14,617 nt of DNA, taken from assembly GCA_017988355.1 (NCBI GenBank), contig JAGNRX010000007.1, positions 1-14,617 on the forward strand. The letters are read 5' to 3'. Positions within the stretch are counted from its first letter, which is position 1, and every line of letters begins with the position of its first letter. Made by a program: the position numbers and the translations under genes. This document shows positions 1 to 7,846 of the stretch, piece after piece. The notes below the pieces were generated by a model. It was not told the DNA's origin, searched no databases, and saw only the letters and a list, made by a program, of their open reading frames with translations. Source of the DNA: Bacteroidales bacterium. GTDB lineage: Bacteria; Bacteroidota; Bacteroidia; Bacteroidales; P3.

Positions 1-3000
1 AATAAGTTGTGTCGAAGAATGATGGGTTTATGATTAGGTGGAGAACAATATTGGAATCGCAACCATAAACTGATGTTAAGTTCAGTTTATATGTTCCAGA
101 TTCTGTAAGAATGGTTCCTTGTGCATTATACTCGAAATTGTCGCATGCTGTATCGTAAATACTTACCCAGTCATAATGAGGATGAACTCTAACCATTCTG
201 TTTGCAAAATGAGGACATCCTGAAGTATCCATAACTTGAACGATATAATTAAAGTCACTTGTAGGAGTAATTGTTATAGACTGAGTTGTCTCTCCTGTAT
301 TCCATTTATAATCTCCTTCTAAGGTTGCTGTTAGGGTTGTGGTTTCACCTTGGCAAAGAGACGAGTCGCCAACAATTCTAAGTATTCCTGTTGGGCTTTC
401 AAGGCTAATAATCATTTCTAAGGTGTCTGTACATTGATTGTCTGCAAGTCCAGCAACTAATTTAACGACATAATCACCTGAGGATGAATATTGCTTAACT
501 GGGTTGTCGATATATTGAATATCTTGGTCATCAAAAATCCATTGTATTGTTTCGCATCTTGTTTCAGGGGATAGTGGGTTTATGCCATCGGATGATATCC
601 TGCTATTGTTTGTGAACTGAACCTCAAAGAAACAAGGTTGCCAGTTAACGGTGTAGGAGAAATCAGCTAAGGGGAAGCGTCTCCCTGCATAGGCCTTAAT
701 AATAAAACTACAGTTAGGGTTTTCTAAAGAAGATACTTTGCAGAAATAGCTTTGGGTACTATCTGTAACTATCTCTAAAACTCTTTTTGTGGAAAGTATT
801 GTGCTGGGTCTTGAGGAAGAATACCACTTGTAGTTAAATCCTTCAGGTGCAGAGAATATATTTGTTTGGGTTTCGCCGCACGCTGTTGAGGTAACTACTT
901 TTCTATTGCAATTTAAGGTATAGTAAGCATAACCAAAATGACCTCCTTCTCTACAATCATAAGTTGTTAGTCTTACTTTTATTACTTGACCATGGTATTG
1001 TGAAATATCAAATCCTACTGTTGTCCAGTCCTTAAAAATAACATTTGTGCCAGAAACACTGTTCCAACCTAAACTTGTGCTTGCAATAAAGTCTGCAAAA
1101 CCACAAACGGAATCTATTAATTTATTTTCTTCATTTAGTATCTCTAATGTAAAACGAGGTTGGTCTTCTGGAGTATGATTAGGGTCTTCAAGTACAATTG
1201 CATACTTTAGAATCATTAGGTCGTAATTATTTGTATCAACCTCATATCTATAAGTTAAACTTTCTGCCTGAGCACCAATATTCCAGTTCCCTAATCTGAC
1301 CGATGACATCTCTCCCTTAGGAACAGTCCTTAAAACACTTTTTGTCCTTAAATCTCTTTGAGCTGTGTCAAGATGAACAGTGTGGCGACTACTTATATCT
1401 AAATATCCTTTATCAATTAACCCATTAAACATATATGGAGATTGAAATGTTCCGTATGTTGCGGTTACGTCTGTGGATTTCAAATCGGTATAGTTCATGC
1501 AGTTGCCAGCTGTTTCAATATTAATAAATTCTAGTGTTTTGGCACATCTAATATTAAAATTATCACAATAAGAGAAGATGACTAAATCGTAATACCCTAT
1601 AGAATCGGCAATTGGTAGAGTAATATAGTTTGTTATTGTTGTGTCGAAATGATAATTCGTTGATCCTCTTCTATTCCAACGAACAATCCACCCTGGAGAG
1701 CTTGGGTCGTTAGCCCATGAAATCAAAACATTACCATTAGAGATATTAGAAATACTAACATTATTTGAAATAGGACAAGAACATTTAGTCCATACAGAAT
1801 CAATAGAGGGACAAATAATTGAATCATTACAATCATTATATATTGAATAGTAGTAAAGAGTATTGGGACTTAATCCAAAGAAGAATGCTGTTGTGTCGTT
1901 AGTTATTATGGTCGAGATTAATACTGTGTCTTGATATAATTTCACAGTCCATTCAATTGTGTCGCTTGGTTCTTTCCAATTAATACTAATTGAATTTTTA
2001 TCAGAGGTGGCACTTGAGCTAAGAATTTGAGGGCAAGGACATTTTGTGCATATATCAAGACTCTTAATCTTACAAATAGAATCAAGTGGAACATTATGAC
2101 AATTATTGAATATCATAAGCTGAAAGCATTCCATTGGAGCTAAAGTGTCAAAGACTGCAAAGTGATTTGTTGTTATAAGAGAATCGATAATTTCTCCATC
2201 CTGTAAAAGGAGTATTGTCCATTCAATATCATAGTTGGGATAAGTCCAAGAGGCAATTATGCTATCTGTTGTTGAGGTTGCAAAAAAAGTTAAGGGTAGA
2301 GCACATTGGCATTGAATCCAACACTTTTTTAAGATTGTTCTTTGGCAAGCATTTGATGTTGTGTCGCAAGGAGTATAGAGTTTTGCACCATAGTTTGCAC
2401 AATGAATAAGGTCTGTTAGAAGAACGCTTGTGTCAGTGGTAGCTATGCGTTTTCTCGTGCCAGAAAGGAAATCACATTTTGAGCAATACTCCAAAAGCCA
2501 CTCTTGACCAGGGGTTGTGCTGTTCCATGTTATTAGTGTTGTGCTATCGGTTAAGACCTCGATATTCATTTGAGGAATAGGAGGGCAAACATCACAAACA
2601 CTAATAAATAATTCAAATCCAGTCTTTGGATTATCCGAGTCAACAATAAAGACAATTGTTATTGGTCCAACAGTTGATTTAACATCAATATTACCGAAGT
2701 TTGTGCCAGAATTTTCAAATAGTTTAGAGTTGGAGTTTGTGTCTCCATTATAAATAGTTAGTTTAGTCCTATTAAAGTTTTCAATATCATAAGTCCCTGT
2801 TAATACTATTCTTGTTGATTGACTTGCAGGAAAGATTGTAGTTTTGGCATTTGCCCTTATTGCATAATTACCCAATGCCCCTCCATTATCATAGAGAGTT
2901 CCGCTATTAGTGTGCACTTCCAAATAACCATAAATAGGCATATTATAGCTCTGAGAGAAAGCAGAAACACTAATAAGACTTAGTAGTAGAAACAGAAATA

Positions 3001-3019
3001 TATTAAAAAACTTATTCAT
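1..3019 (-). CDS. large secreted multidomain surface protein (adhesin-like, probable T9SS cargo), 3' end outside window
   Basis: The frame reads from an ATG at 3019 through 1006 codons with no stop and leaves the window, so the C-terminus is missing. Residues 1-22 form a signal peptide (basic MNK, hydrophobic core, cleavage near SAFS/Q). Residues about 30-142 look like a CUB-type beta domain (IYNGD, then FELFISVCD). About 150-505 holds four fibronectin-III-like units joined by Cys-rich linkers (CQCALP, CPCPQI, CSCPIS). About 505-705 resembles a beta-jellyroll domain common in Bacteroidales secreted proteins ([36 protein letters not shown]). About 783-872 is PKD-like, about 873-950 Ig-like ([17 protein letters not shown]), and near 955-998 is a [10 protein letters not shown] repeat unit. 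No catalytic motif was seen. Adhesion or matrix function is inferred. A type IX sorting domain would lie in the missing part. The start overlaps the pyrF stop by 8 nt, which suggests translational coupling. Confidence 0.88.
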   Translation of the reverse strand, partial: MNKFFNIFLFLLLSLISVSAFSQSYNMPIYGYLEVHTNSGTLYDNGGALGNYAIRANAKTTIFPASQSTRIVLTGTYDIENFNRTKLTIYNGDTNSNSKLFENSGTNFGNIDVKSTVGPITIVFIVDSDNPKTGFELFISVCDVCPPIPQMNIEVLTDSTTLITWNSTTPGQEWLLEYCSKCDFLSGTRKRIATTDTSVLLTDLIHCANYGAKLYTPCDTTSNACQRTILKKCWIQCQCALPLTFFATSTTDSIIASWTYPNYDIEWTILLLQDGEIIDSLITTNHFAVFDTLAPMECFQLMIFNNCHNVPLDSICKIKSLDICTKCPCPQILSSSATSDKNSISINWKEPSDTIEWTVKLYQDTVLISTIITNDTTAFFFGLSPNTLYYYSIYNDCNDSIICPSIDSVWTKCSCPISNNVSISNISNGNVLISWANDPSSPGWIVRWNRRGSTNYHFDTTITNYITLPIADSIGYYDLVIFSYCDNFNIRCAKTLEFINIETAGNCMNYTDLKSTDVTATYGTFQSPYMFNGLIDKGYLDISSRHTVHLDTAQRDLRTKSVLRTVPKGEMSSVRLGNWNIGAQAESLTYRYEVDTNNYDLMILKYAIVLEDPNHTPEDQPRFTLEILNEENKLIDSVCGFADFIASTSLGWNSVSGTNVIFKDWTTVGFDISQYHGQVIKVRLTTYDCREGGHFGYAYYTLNCNRKVVTSTACGETQTNIFSAPEGFNYKWYSSSRPSTILSTKRVLEIVTDSTQSYFCKVSSLENPNCSFIIKAYAGRRFPLADFSYTVNWQPCFFEVQFTNNSRISSDGINPLSPETRCETIQWIFDDQDIQYIDNPVKQYSSSGDYVVKLVAGLADNQCTDTLEMIISLESPTGILRIVGDSSLCQGETTTLTATLEGDYKWNTGETTQSITITPTSDFNYIVQVMDTSGCPHFANRMVRVHPHYDWVSIYDTACDNFEYNAQGTILTESGTYKLNLTSVYGCDSNIVLHLIINPSFFDTTY

Positions 3020-3851
3020 TCATATAAATTGCCATGTATTTTGCCATTTCATCTTGGACTTTCTTTGCTTCCTCATTTGCTCTGATTGCAAAGTTAGTTG
3101 TTTTGTCGGCAAATATAATAGCTCTTGAAGAGTTTACAAGCATTCCACAATCTTTTGTCATTCCATACTTTGAAACCTCTTCCAAAGAACCTCCTTGAGC
3201 TCCAACTCCAGGAACTAACAGGAAGCTATTTGGTGCTAATTCTCTTATCCTTGTAAACATTGTTGCTTGGGTTGCTCCACAAACAAACATTAAATTATCA
3301 TCATCCCCCCAATTTTGGCTCTTTATCAAAACATCTTCAAATAAACTTAAACCATTTTCATCTTTTCTAAACTGAAAATCATTTGCTCCCTTATTTGAAG
3401 TAAGTGCAAGAAGAATTACCCACTTGTCTTTGTAGATAGTAAAAGGCTTAACCGAATCCTCTCCCATATATGGTGCAATAGTCATTGAGTCAAAGTTGAA
3501 ATCTCCTTCTGGATCTAAGAAAGCTTTAGCATATTGTTCAGATGTATTTCCTATATCACCTCTTTTTGCATCAGCAATTGTGAAGCATTCTTTTCTAAAA
3601 CCTGCCAAATAGTCCATTGTCTTCTTCAAGGATATAAGACCTTTTATGCCATTACTTTCATAGAAGGCAAGGTTAGGTTTGTAAGCAACGGTATAGGGAA
3701 GGGTTGCATCAATTATTGCCTTGTTAAAAGAAAAAATTGGGTCTTCTTCACTAAGTAAGTGAGCTGGTATTTTATTTATATCAGAATCAAGTCCAACGCA
3801 TAGGAATGATTTCTTTCTCTTTATTAGTTCAATTAAGTCTTGACGGTTCAT
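3012..3851 (-). CDS. pyrF: orotidine 5'-phosphate decarboxylase (type 2 family)
   Basis: This cytosolic enzyme converts orotidine monophosphate to UMP, the last step of de novo pyrimidine synthesis. At 279 aa the protein is longer than the roughly 230-aa classical enzyme and fits the longer group-2 PyrF family. Visible motifs are CVGLDSD near residues 18-24 (substrate aspartate), the catalytic D-x-K-x-x-D core at D94, K96 and D99 within [10 protein letters not shown], and the phosphate-binding loop PGVGAQGG at 214-221. It starts 7 nt after the lipB stop, and its own stop lies inside the next gene (8-nt overlap, ATGAATAA). The three genes are probably cotranscribed. No PyrR site or attenuator is evident. 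Confidence 0.96.
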   Translation of the reverse strand: MNRQDLIELIKRKKSFLCVGLDSDINKIPAHLLSEEDPIFSFNKAIIDATLPYTVAYKPNLAFYESNGIKGLISLKKTMDYLAGFRKECFTIADAKRGDIGNTSEQYAKAFLDPEGDFNFDSMTIAPYMGEDSVKPFTIYKDKWVILLALTSNKGANDFQFRKDENGLSLFEDVLIKSQNWGDDDNLMFVCGATQATMFTRIRELAPNSFLLVPGVGAQGGSLEEVSKYGMTKDCGMLVNSSRAIIFADKTTNFAIRANEEAKKVQDEMAKYMAIYMNE

Positions 3852-3858
3852 ATATTAT

Positions 3859-4533
3859 TTATTTTTTATTAATCAATTCAACGAAATACTTATAAAGTTT
3901 TTTCTTAACCTCTTCTATATCTATTTCTTTGCCTGTTTCTTTTTTAATTGAGGTTACTCCTTTATCTAAAAATCCACAAGGATTAATGTGGCTGAAATAA
4001 TTTAAATCAGTATTAACATTAAGAGCAAAGCCATGCATAGTAATATATCTTGAAGCCTTAACTCCAATTGCACAAATCTTTCTTGCAGTCTTTTCCTTGC
4101 TATCTATCCAAACCCCTGTTGCTCCTTCCATTCTTTCGCATACTATTCCATACTCTTTCATAGTCAGAATAACCATTTCTTCAACTGTAGAGATATAGGT
4201 TTTCAATGATAGACCCAGAGCTTCAATATCTAAAATTGGGTAGCCAACAATCTGACCAAATCCATGATAAGTTATATCACCGCCTCTATTTGTCTTGTAG
4301 TAGGTTGCATTAATCTTCTTTAAAAACTCATCATTAATCAAGAGATTGTTTATTTCTCCGTGTTGTCCAAGAGTATAGACGTGAGGATGTTCACAAAGAA
4401 TGAAATCTTGCTCAATTGTGTTTGAAGGGTTATTTATTTTATCAGAAACTTTCTTATTAAAAATAAGTTCTTGTTTATCCCAAGCCTCTTTATAGTCAAT
4501 TAAACCCCAGTCGATATAGTTGAAATTTATCAT
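3859..4533 (-). CDS. lipB: lipoyl(octanoyl) transferase
   Basis: LipB moves octanoate from acyl carrier protein to lipoyl domains of 2-oxoacid dehydrogenases or the glycine-cleavage H protein; LipA then adds sulfur. Numbering from the chosen start (224 aa), the protein shows CEHPHVYTLGQ at 47-57, RGGDITYHGFGQ at 83-94 (the usual HGPGQ has F for P here), the catalytic Lys K152 in ARKICAIG, and the catalytic Cys C186 in INPCGF. The frame is open up to an ATG at 4581, but I prefer the ATG at 4533. Family homology begins there (FNYIDWGLIDYKEAW), the 16 extra residues are Lys/Tyr-rich and unlike the family, and a promoter -7 element lies at 4558-4566, between the two ATGs. It is the first gene of the lipB-pyrF-surface protein operon. 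Confidence 0.95.
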   Translation of the reverse strand: MINFNYIDWGLIDYKEAWDKQELIFNKKVSDKINNPSNTIEQDFILCEHPHVYTLGQHGEINNLLINDEFLKKINATYYKTNRGGDITYHGFGQIVGYPILDIEALGLSLKTYISTVEEMVILTMKEYGIVCERMEGATGVWIDSKEKTARKICAIGVKASRYITMHGFALNVNTDLNYFSHINPCGFLDKGVTSIKKETGKEIDIEEVKKKLYKYFVELINKK

Positions 4534-4557
4534 TAAATGTTTTTTCTTATTATATTT

Positions 4558-4589
4558 GCAAATGTAGTAAATCTTTTTCATTATTAAAG
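4558..4589 (-). promoter_or_regulatory. probable Bacteroidota-type promoter for lipB operon
   Basis: On the minus strand, TACATTTGC (4566-4558) is a full match to the Bacteroidota -7 consensus TAnnTTTG with the favoured trailing C. The expected -33 position (4586-4589, 19 nt upstream) reads CTTT rather than TTTG, so that half is weak. Transcription would start near 4550, leaving a short leader before the ATG at 4533 and excluding the upstream ATG at 4581. Confidence 0.5.
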
Positions 4590-4599
4590 AGGTTTTCCA

Positions 4600-4616
4600 G
4601 CTTAAATTAATTAAGC
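4600..4616. repeat. AT-rich inverted repeat in the lipB upstream region
   Basis: GCTTAA and TTAAGC flank the 5-nt ATTAA, giving a 6-bp inverted repeat just upstream of the lipB promoter. It is too short and AT-rich to be a convincing terminator. It could be an operator half-site pair or chance. Confidence 0.4.
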
Positions 4617-4619
4617 AAA

Positions 4620-4740
4620 ATAAAACAAAGATTCATCAAAATGAATCAAAGAAAGAGAAAAATGAATCAAAGAAAGAATTTGCTGAATCAAAGAAAGAAA
4701 AAATTAGATCAAAGATTCAGCAAAATGAAACAAAGACTTG
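4620..4740. repeat. six-unit tandem array of 21-bp repeats (CAAAGA core)
   Basis: Units begin at 4620, 4641, 4662, 4683, 4704 and 4725, an exact 21-bp period. The best units read ATGAATCAAAGAAAGA followed by a variable 5-nt spacer. CAAAGA at offsets 6-11 is invariant in all six, while the flanks vary. Two inverted pairs are embedded: GATTCAT/ATGAATC (4630-4636 and 4641-4647, 4-nt loop) and GCTGAATC/GATTCAGC (4682-4689 and 4714-4721). A seventh, out-of-phase GTCAAAGATT occurs at 4791-4800. The array lies between the divergent genes lipB and the one at 4850. A 21-bp period is two helical turns, so the cores face one side of the DNA; repeated binding sites for a regulator is an inference. Confidence 0.8.
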
Positions 4741-4849
4741 TGTTTTCTAAAATTAATTTACAATTTGTTTTTTCCAAAACTACCCTATAAGTCAAAGATT
4801 ATTCTTAATTTTACACGAAATTTGAATCAATAAAAATAATAAAATACCT

Positions 4850-5977
4850 ATGAATACGTTTCAAGAAAATTTACAAAAAGCTATTTCTCAAATAATTAAA
4901 GTGTCAGATAATATAATTTTATCTGATAAAGCCTCACAATTAGATATAGATATTTTGCTTGAAAAACTAAGAAAGGCGTATGATGTTGCAATTTCATTTG
5001 AAACAGAGAAAGAAGAAATACTTATTCAAGCTCCAATAATTATTGAGAAGAAAGAAAAAGAGCTAGAAGAAAAAGAGCTTTTGGTTGAGGAAGTTATAGA
5101 AAAAGATATTGAGCAGGAGGAAGAAGAGCCAGAAAGTGATGAGGTCTTTTTTGAAGAAAGTCCTGAAATCATAATTGAGGAGAAAGAGCAAGAGGTTGAA
5201 CAAGATGAACAAGAAATTGAGAGTAGTGAAGAAGCTATAATTAATGAGAAAATTGAAGAGCTAGTAGAAGACACTAAAGAGGAAGCTAGGGAGATTGAAA
5301 AGGAGATAATTGAAGAAAAGATTGAACTTCAAGAGCAAATAGCTGTTTCAAAACAAATTCTAATTGAACCTGAAACTCTATTTGATACTGATCCAATTGT
5401 AAATGAAACAATCGAGAAGGTTAAGCCAATCGAAACTCCTTCTGTTCTAAAGTATTTGAACGAACAAATGCCTAAGAAGAATGAAGTTGGTCAGATGTTT
5501 GAGAAAAAAGAGATAGAGATTATTCCCAATAAACAAAGTTCTCAAATTGAGAAAGAGATAGTAATTGAAATCCCAATTGAAGAGGAGAAAATTGAAGTGA
5601 AGCCTATAATTGAAAAATCAATTAGTTCAAATAATCAATATTCAACAACAATTGGAGAGAGGTATTCTCAAAACAAATCAGTTTTAGATAACATTTCAAA
5701 CTCAGCCAATAGGACAGATATTTCTTCACGCTTCAAATCAAATAGTTTTGATCTTAGGACTGCAATTGGAGTAAATGAAAAGTTTATGTTTATAAATGAT
5801 TTGTTTTCAGGGAACCTTAGGGCTTATACTGAATTTATTCAAAAGCTTAATGAGGCAGAGTCTTTAGACAAAGCAAATCAAATCCTTAATCAGACAAAAG
5901 AGGATAATCGTTGGATAACAAACTCTTTGCCATATACAACGCTTCACGAAATAATTATAAAGAAGTTTCATTATTAA
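4850..5977 (+). CDS. Glu-rich acidic protein of unknown function with folded N- and C-terminal domains
   Basis: 375 aa with no signal peptide or membrane segment, so probably cytoplasmic. Residues 1-50 look like a helical domain (LQKAISQIIKVSDN, ILLEKLRKAYDVA). Residues about 52-260 are extremely rich in Glu, Ile and Lys, with long runs of acidic residues suggesting a charged helix, coiled coil or disordered linker. Residues about 294-375 form a compact C-terminal domain (DLRTAIGVNEKFMFINDLF, then AYTEFIQKLNEAESLDKANQIL). That pattern resembles a C-terminal domain I recall from hypothetical Bacteroidota proteins; no function is known to me. The ATG follows an AT-rich leader. The next gene, a SpoIIE-like phosphatase, begins 20 nt after the stop, so the two probably share an mRNA. 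A scaffold or signalling role is speculation. Confidence 0.88.
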   Translation: MNTFQENLQKAISQIIKVSDNIILSDKASQLDIDILLEKLRKAYDVAISFETEKEEILIQAPIIIEKKEKELEEKELLVEEVIEKDIEQEEEEPESDEVFFEESPEIIIEEKEQEVEQDEQEIESSEEAIINEKIEELVEDTKEEAREIEKEIIEEKIELQEQIAVSKQILIEPETLFDTDPIVNETIEKVKPIETPSVLKYLNEQMPKKNEVGQMFEKKEIEIIPNKQSSQIEKEIVIEIPIEEEKIEVKPIIEKSISSNNQYSTTIGERYSQNKSVLDNISNSANRTDISSRFKSNSFDLRTAIGVNEKFMFINDLFSGNLRAYTEFIQKLNEAESLDKANQILNQTKEDNRWITNSLPYTTLHEIIIKKFHY

Positions 5978-5997
5978 TTCAATCAGAAATATTGGCA

Positions 5998-7188
5998 ATG
6001 GATAAAAAGTATTATGTTGAAGTGGCATCAAACCAGAGAAATCATATTGGGGAATATATTTGTGGAGATATGTTCCTTTCAAAAAGATTTAAGGGAGAGG
6101 GGCGTTTAATATCTGTTTTGGCAGATGGAATGGGTCATGGAGTTAAGGCTAATGTTTTAGCAACCTTGACTGCAACAATGTCCCTTAGCTTTGCTGAAGA
6201 ACATAAAGACCCTCAAACAATTGGAGATATAATTATTAAAACCCTCCCTGTCTGTAGTGAGAGGAAGATGAGTTATGCAACTTTCACCATTGTTGATGTT
6301 GATAATGGAGAGGTAAATATTCTTGAATATGATAACCCTCAATGCTTAGTTTTTAGAGGTGCTAATCTTCTTGAATTGGAATGGGAAAAACTTAAACTTG
6401 AAAACGCAGATAGCTTAGGAAGAAGTCAAGATATAAATGTTTGTAAGTTTATACCCGAAAAAGAAGATAGAATAATATTTATCTCTGACGGAGTAACACA
6501 ATCAGGAATGGGCTCCCCAGACTTTATGCTTGGCTGGACTCACGAAAGATATACTGAATTTCTTAAGGAAACCATTGTTCATGAAAGACATATTTCAGCT
6601 TTTAAGCTTGCTCAAAGAGTAGTTAATAAGGCTTATGCAAACGACAATTTCAGAGCAAAAGACGATACTTCTTGTGGTGTAATTTATTTTAGAGATCCAA
6701 GAAGAATGATAATTGCTACAGGACCTCCTTTTTCCAAAGAAAGCGACAAGGAATATGCACAAAAGATTATGAGTTTTGGAGGGCCTAAGGTTATTTGTGG
6801 AGCAACAACAACTGATATTATTTCAAGAGAAATGGACATTAAGGTTGATGATAATTTTGAAGCAACCGACCCAACCCTACCGCCAATGTCTAAGATGGAA
6901 GGCATAGATCTTGTTACCGAAGGCATACTAACTCTAAATAAAGTAGTAACAATTCTTTCAAACAACACAGAGTCAACGATGAACCTGAGAAATGGGCCTG
7001 CGGATGAAATTATTAAACTTCTTTTAAATAGTGATGAAATAGTTATAATGGTTGGAACACAAATAAATAAAGCTCATCATGATCCAACAATCGGAATTGA
7101 AATTGAGATAAGAAGAACAACAATTAGGAGGTTAGAAGAGGTGTTGGAAAAGAAATTTATGAAGGAAGTAATTGTAGAATACATATAA
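5998..7188 (+). CDS. SpoIIE/PP2C-type serine phosphatase with extra C-terminal domain
   Basis: Numbering from the chosen ATG (396 aa), residues about 8-232 form a SpoIIE-type PP2C domain. Metal-ligand motifs are CGD (D24), ADGMGHG (D43), ISDGV (D164) and KDDTS (D222/D223). Residues about 236-396 form a second domain starting IIATGPPFSKESD with GGPKVICGATTTDIISRE. I recall a similar arrangement in SpoIIE-like proteins of anaerobes encoded near [FeFe] hydrogenases, but no hydrogenase is in this window. There is no membrane segment or sensor domain, so it should be a soluble phosphatase acting on a phosphoprotein, possibly an anti-sigma antagonist; the substrate is unknown. An ATG at 5911 is also in frame, but it would overlap the preceding gene by 67 nt and adds residues unlike the family. 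Confidence 0.93.
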   Translation: MDKKYYVEVASNQRNHIGEYICGDMFLSKRFKGEGRLISVLADGMGHGVKANVLATLTATMSLSFAEEHKDPQTIGDIIIKTLPVCSERKMSYATFTIVDVDNGEVNILEYDNPQCLVFRGANLLELEWEKLKLENADSLGRSQDINVCKFIPEKEDRIIFISDGVTQSGMGSPDFMLGWTHERYTEFLKETIVHERHISAFKLAQRVVNKAYANDNFRAKDDTSCGVIYFRDPRRMIIATGPPFSKESDKEYAQKIMSFGGPKVICGATTTDIISREMDIKVDDNFEATDPTLPPMSKMEGIDLVTEGILTLNKVVTILSNNTESTMNLRNGPADEIIKLLLNSDEIVIMVGTQINKAHHDPTIGIEIEIRRTTIRRLEEVLEKKFMKEVIVEYI

Positions 7189-7203
7189 AATTTATACCTT
7201 TGC
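7172..7203 (+). promoter_or_regulatory. Bacteroidota-type promoter for the Sel1-Sel1-PGM operon
   Basis: TTG at 7172-7174, a 20-nt spacer, then TACCTTTGC at 7195-7203, an exact match to TAnnTTTG plus C. The -33 part lies inside the end of the phosphatase gene. The predicted start near 7209 leaves a leader of about 45 nt before the ATG at 7256. Confidence 0.7.
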
Positions 7204-7255
7204 CTCTCATTATTTTAAGAGAAATTATTAAACAGGGAATAAAACTAAAATAGAA

Positions 7256-7837
7256 ATGATAAAGAAATTAATATTTTATCTATTAATTGCATTAAGCACT
7301 TCGGCTTTTTCACAAACTTATATTAGGGATGCAGAACTTGGAGACAAGAATGCTCAATATCGTTTGGGAAGAATGTACGAAAGAGCAGATAGAATGCCAA
7401 AAGATATTGCAAAGGCTCTTTACTGGTACGCAAAGGCTGCCGAACAAGACCAACCTCAAGCAATTCAAGCATTGGCAGAGCATTATTTTTATGGTCATGA
7501 GGTTGATCGTAAGCCTCGTTTGGCACTAACCCTTTTTCAAAGAAGTGCTGAATTTAAAAATATTGAAGCCTATTACTGCCTTGGAGAAATGTATTTCTAT
7601 GGTCAAGGAACAACACAAGACTATAAGCAAGCCTTTTCATGGTATAAGAAAGCAGCTGACGAGGGAAATCTTGCAAAAGCACAGTATAAGATTGGCGAAT
7701 TATTATTTGAAGGAACTTATGTGAAGCAAGATAAGGCAATGGGCATAAACTACATTAAGCTTGCTTTCCAAAACGGTTACCCAAAAGCCTACGAATATTG
7801 GACAGAAAAAGAAATGTGGAAATACGAAAATAAATAA
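7256..7837 (+). CDS. exported Sel1-repeat (TPR-like) protein, short
   Basis: 193 aa. Residues 1-19 form a signal peptide with a likely type I site at AFS/Q, so it is probably periplasmic. The mature part is built from about four 36-residue Sel1-like repeats, recognisable by LGRMYERADRMPKDIAKALYWYAKAAEQ (split over about 37-64), LAEHYFYGHEV, LGEMYFYGQGTTQDYKQAF and IGELLFEGTYVKQDKAM. Sel1 repeats are alpha-solenoid surfaces for protein contacts, and no enzyme activity is expected. The second Sel1 gene begins 9 nt after the stop, and a good promoter sits just upstream. The partner protein is unknown. Confidence 0.93.
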   Translation: MIKKLIFYLLIALSTSAFSQTYIRDAELGDKNAQYRLGRMYERADRMPKDIAKALYWYAKAAEQDQPQAIQALAEHYFYGHEVDRKPRLALTLFQRSAEFKNIEAYYCLGEMYFYGQGTTQDYKQAFSWYKKAADEGNLAKAQYKIGELLFEGTYVKQDKAMGINYIKLAFQNGYPKAYEYWTEKEMWKYENK

Positions 7838-7846
7838 TAGCAATAT

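Noticed and set aside
2215..2409. Plus-strand open frame of 64 codons
   Set aside because: It lies antisense inside the long minus-strand surface-protein gene, whose frame has clear domains; the plus frame shows none.
1..2420. Recurrent TGTGTC words across the surface-protein gene
   Set aside because: They are the reverse complement of GACACA codons for Asp-Thr, which recur in the Thr-rich beta domains; spacing is irregular, so not a DNA repeat.
4817..4824. GAAATTTG as a -7 element for the gene at 4850
   Set aside because: It misses the first base of TAnnTTTG and has no TTG 19-20 nt upstream, so the promoter of this gene is left uncalled.
5026..5274. Minus-strand Ser-rich open frame opposite the acidic protein
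   Set aside because: It is the complement of Glu-rich codons (GAA/GAG read as TTC/CTC/TCT), a known source of spurious Ser-rich frames.
7310..7529. Overlapping short frames in the first Sel1 gene
   Set aside because: They are out-of-frame shadows of a gene with a signal peptide and regular Sel1 repeats.
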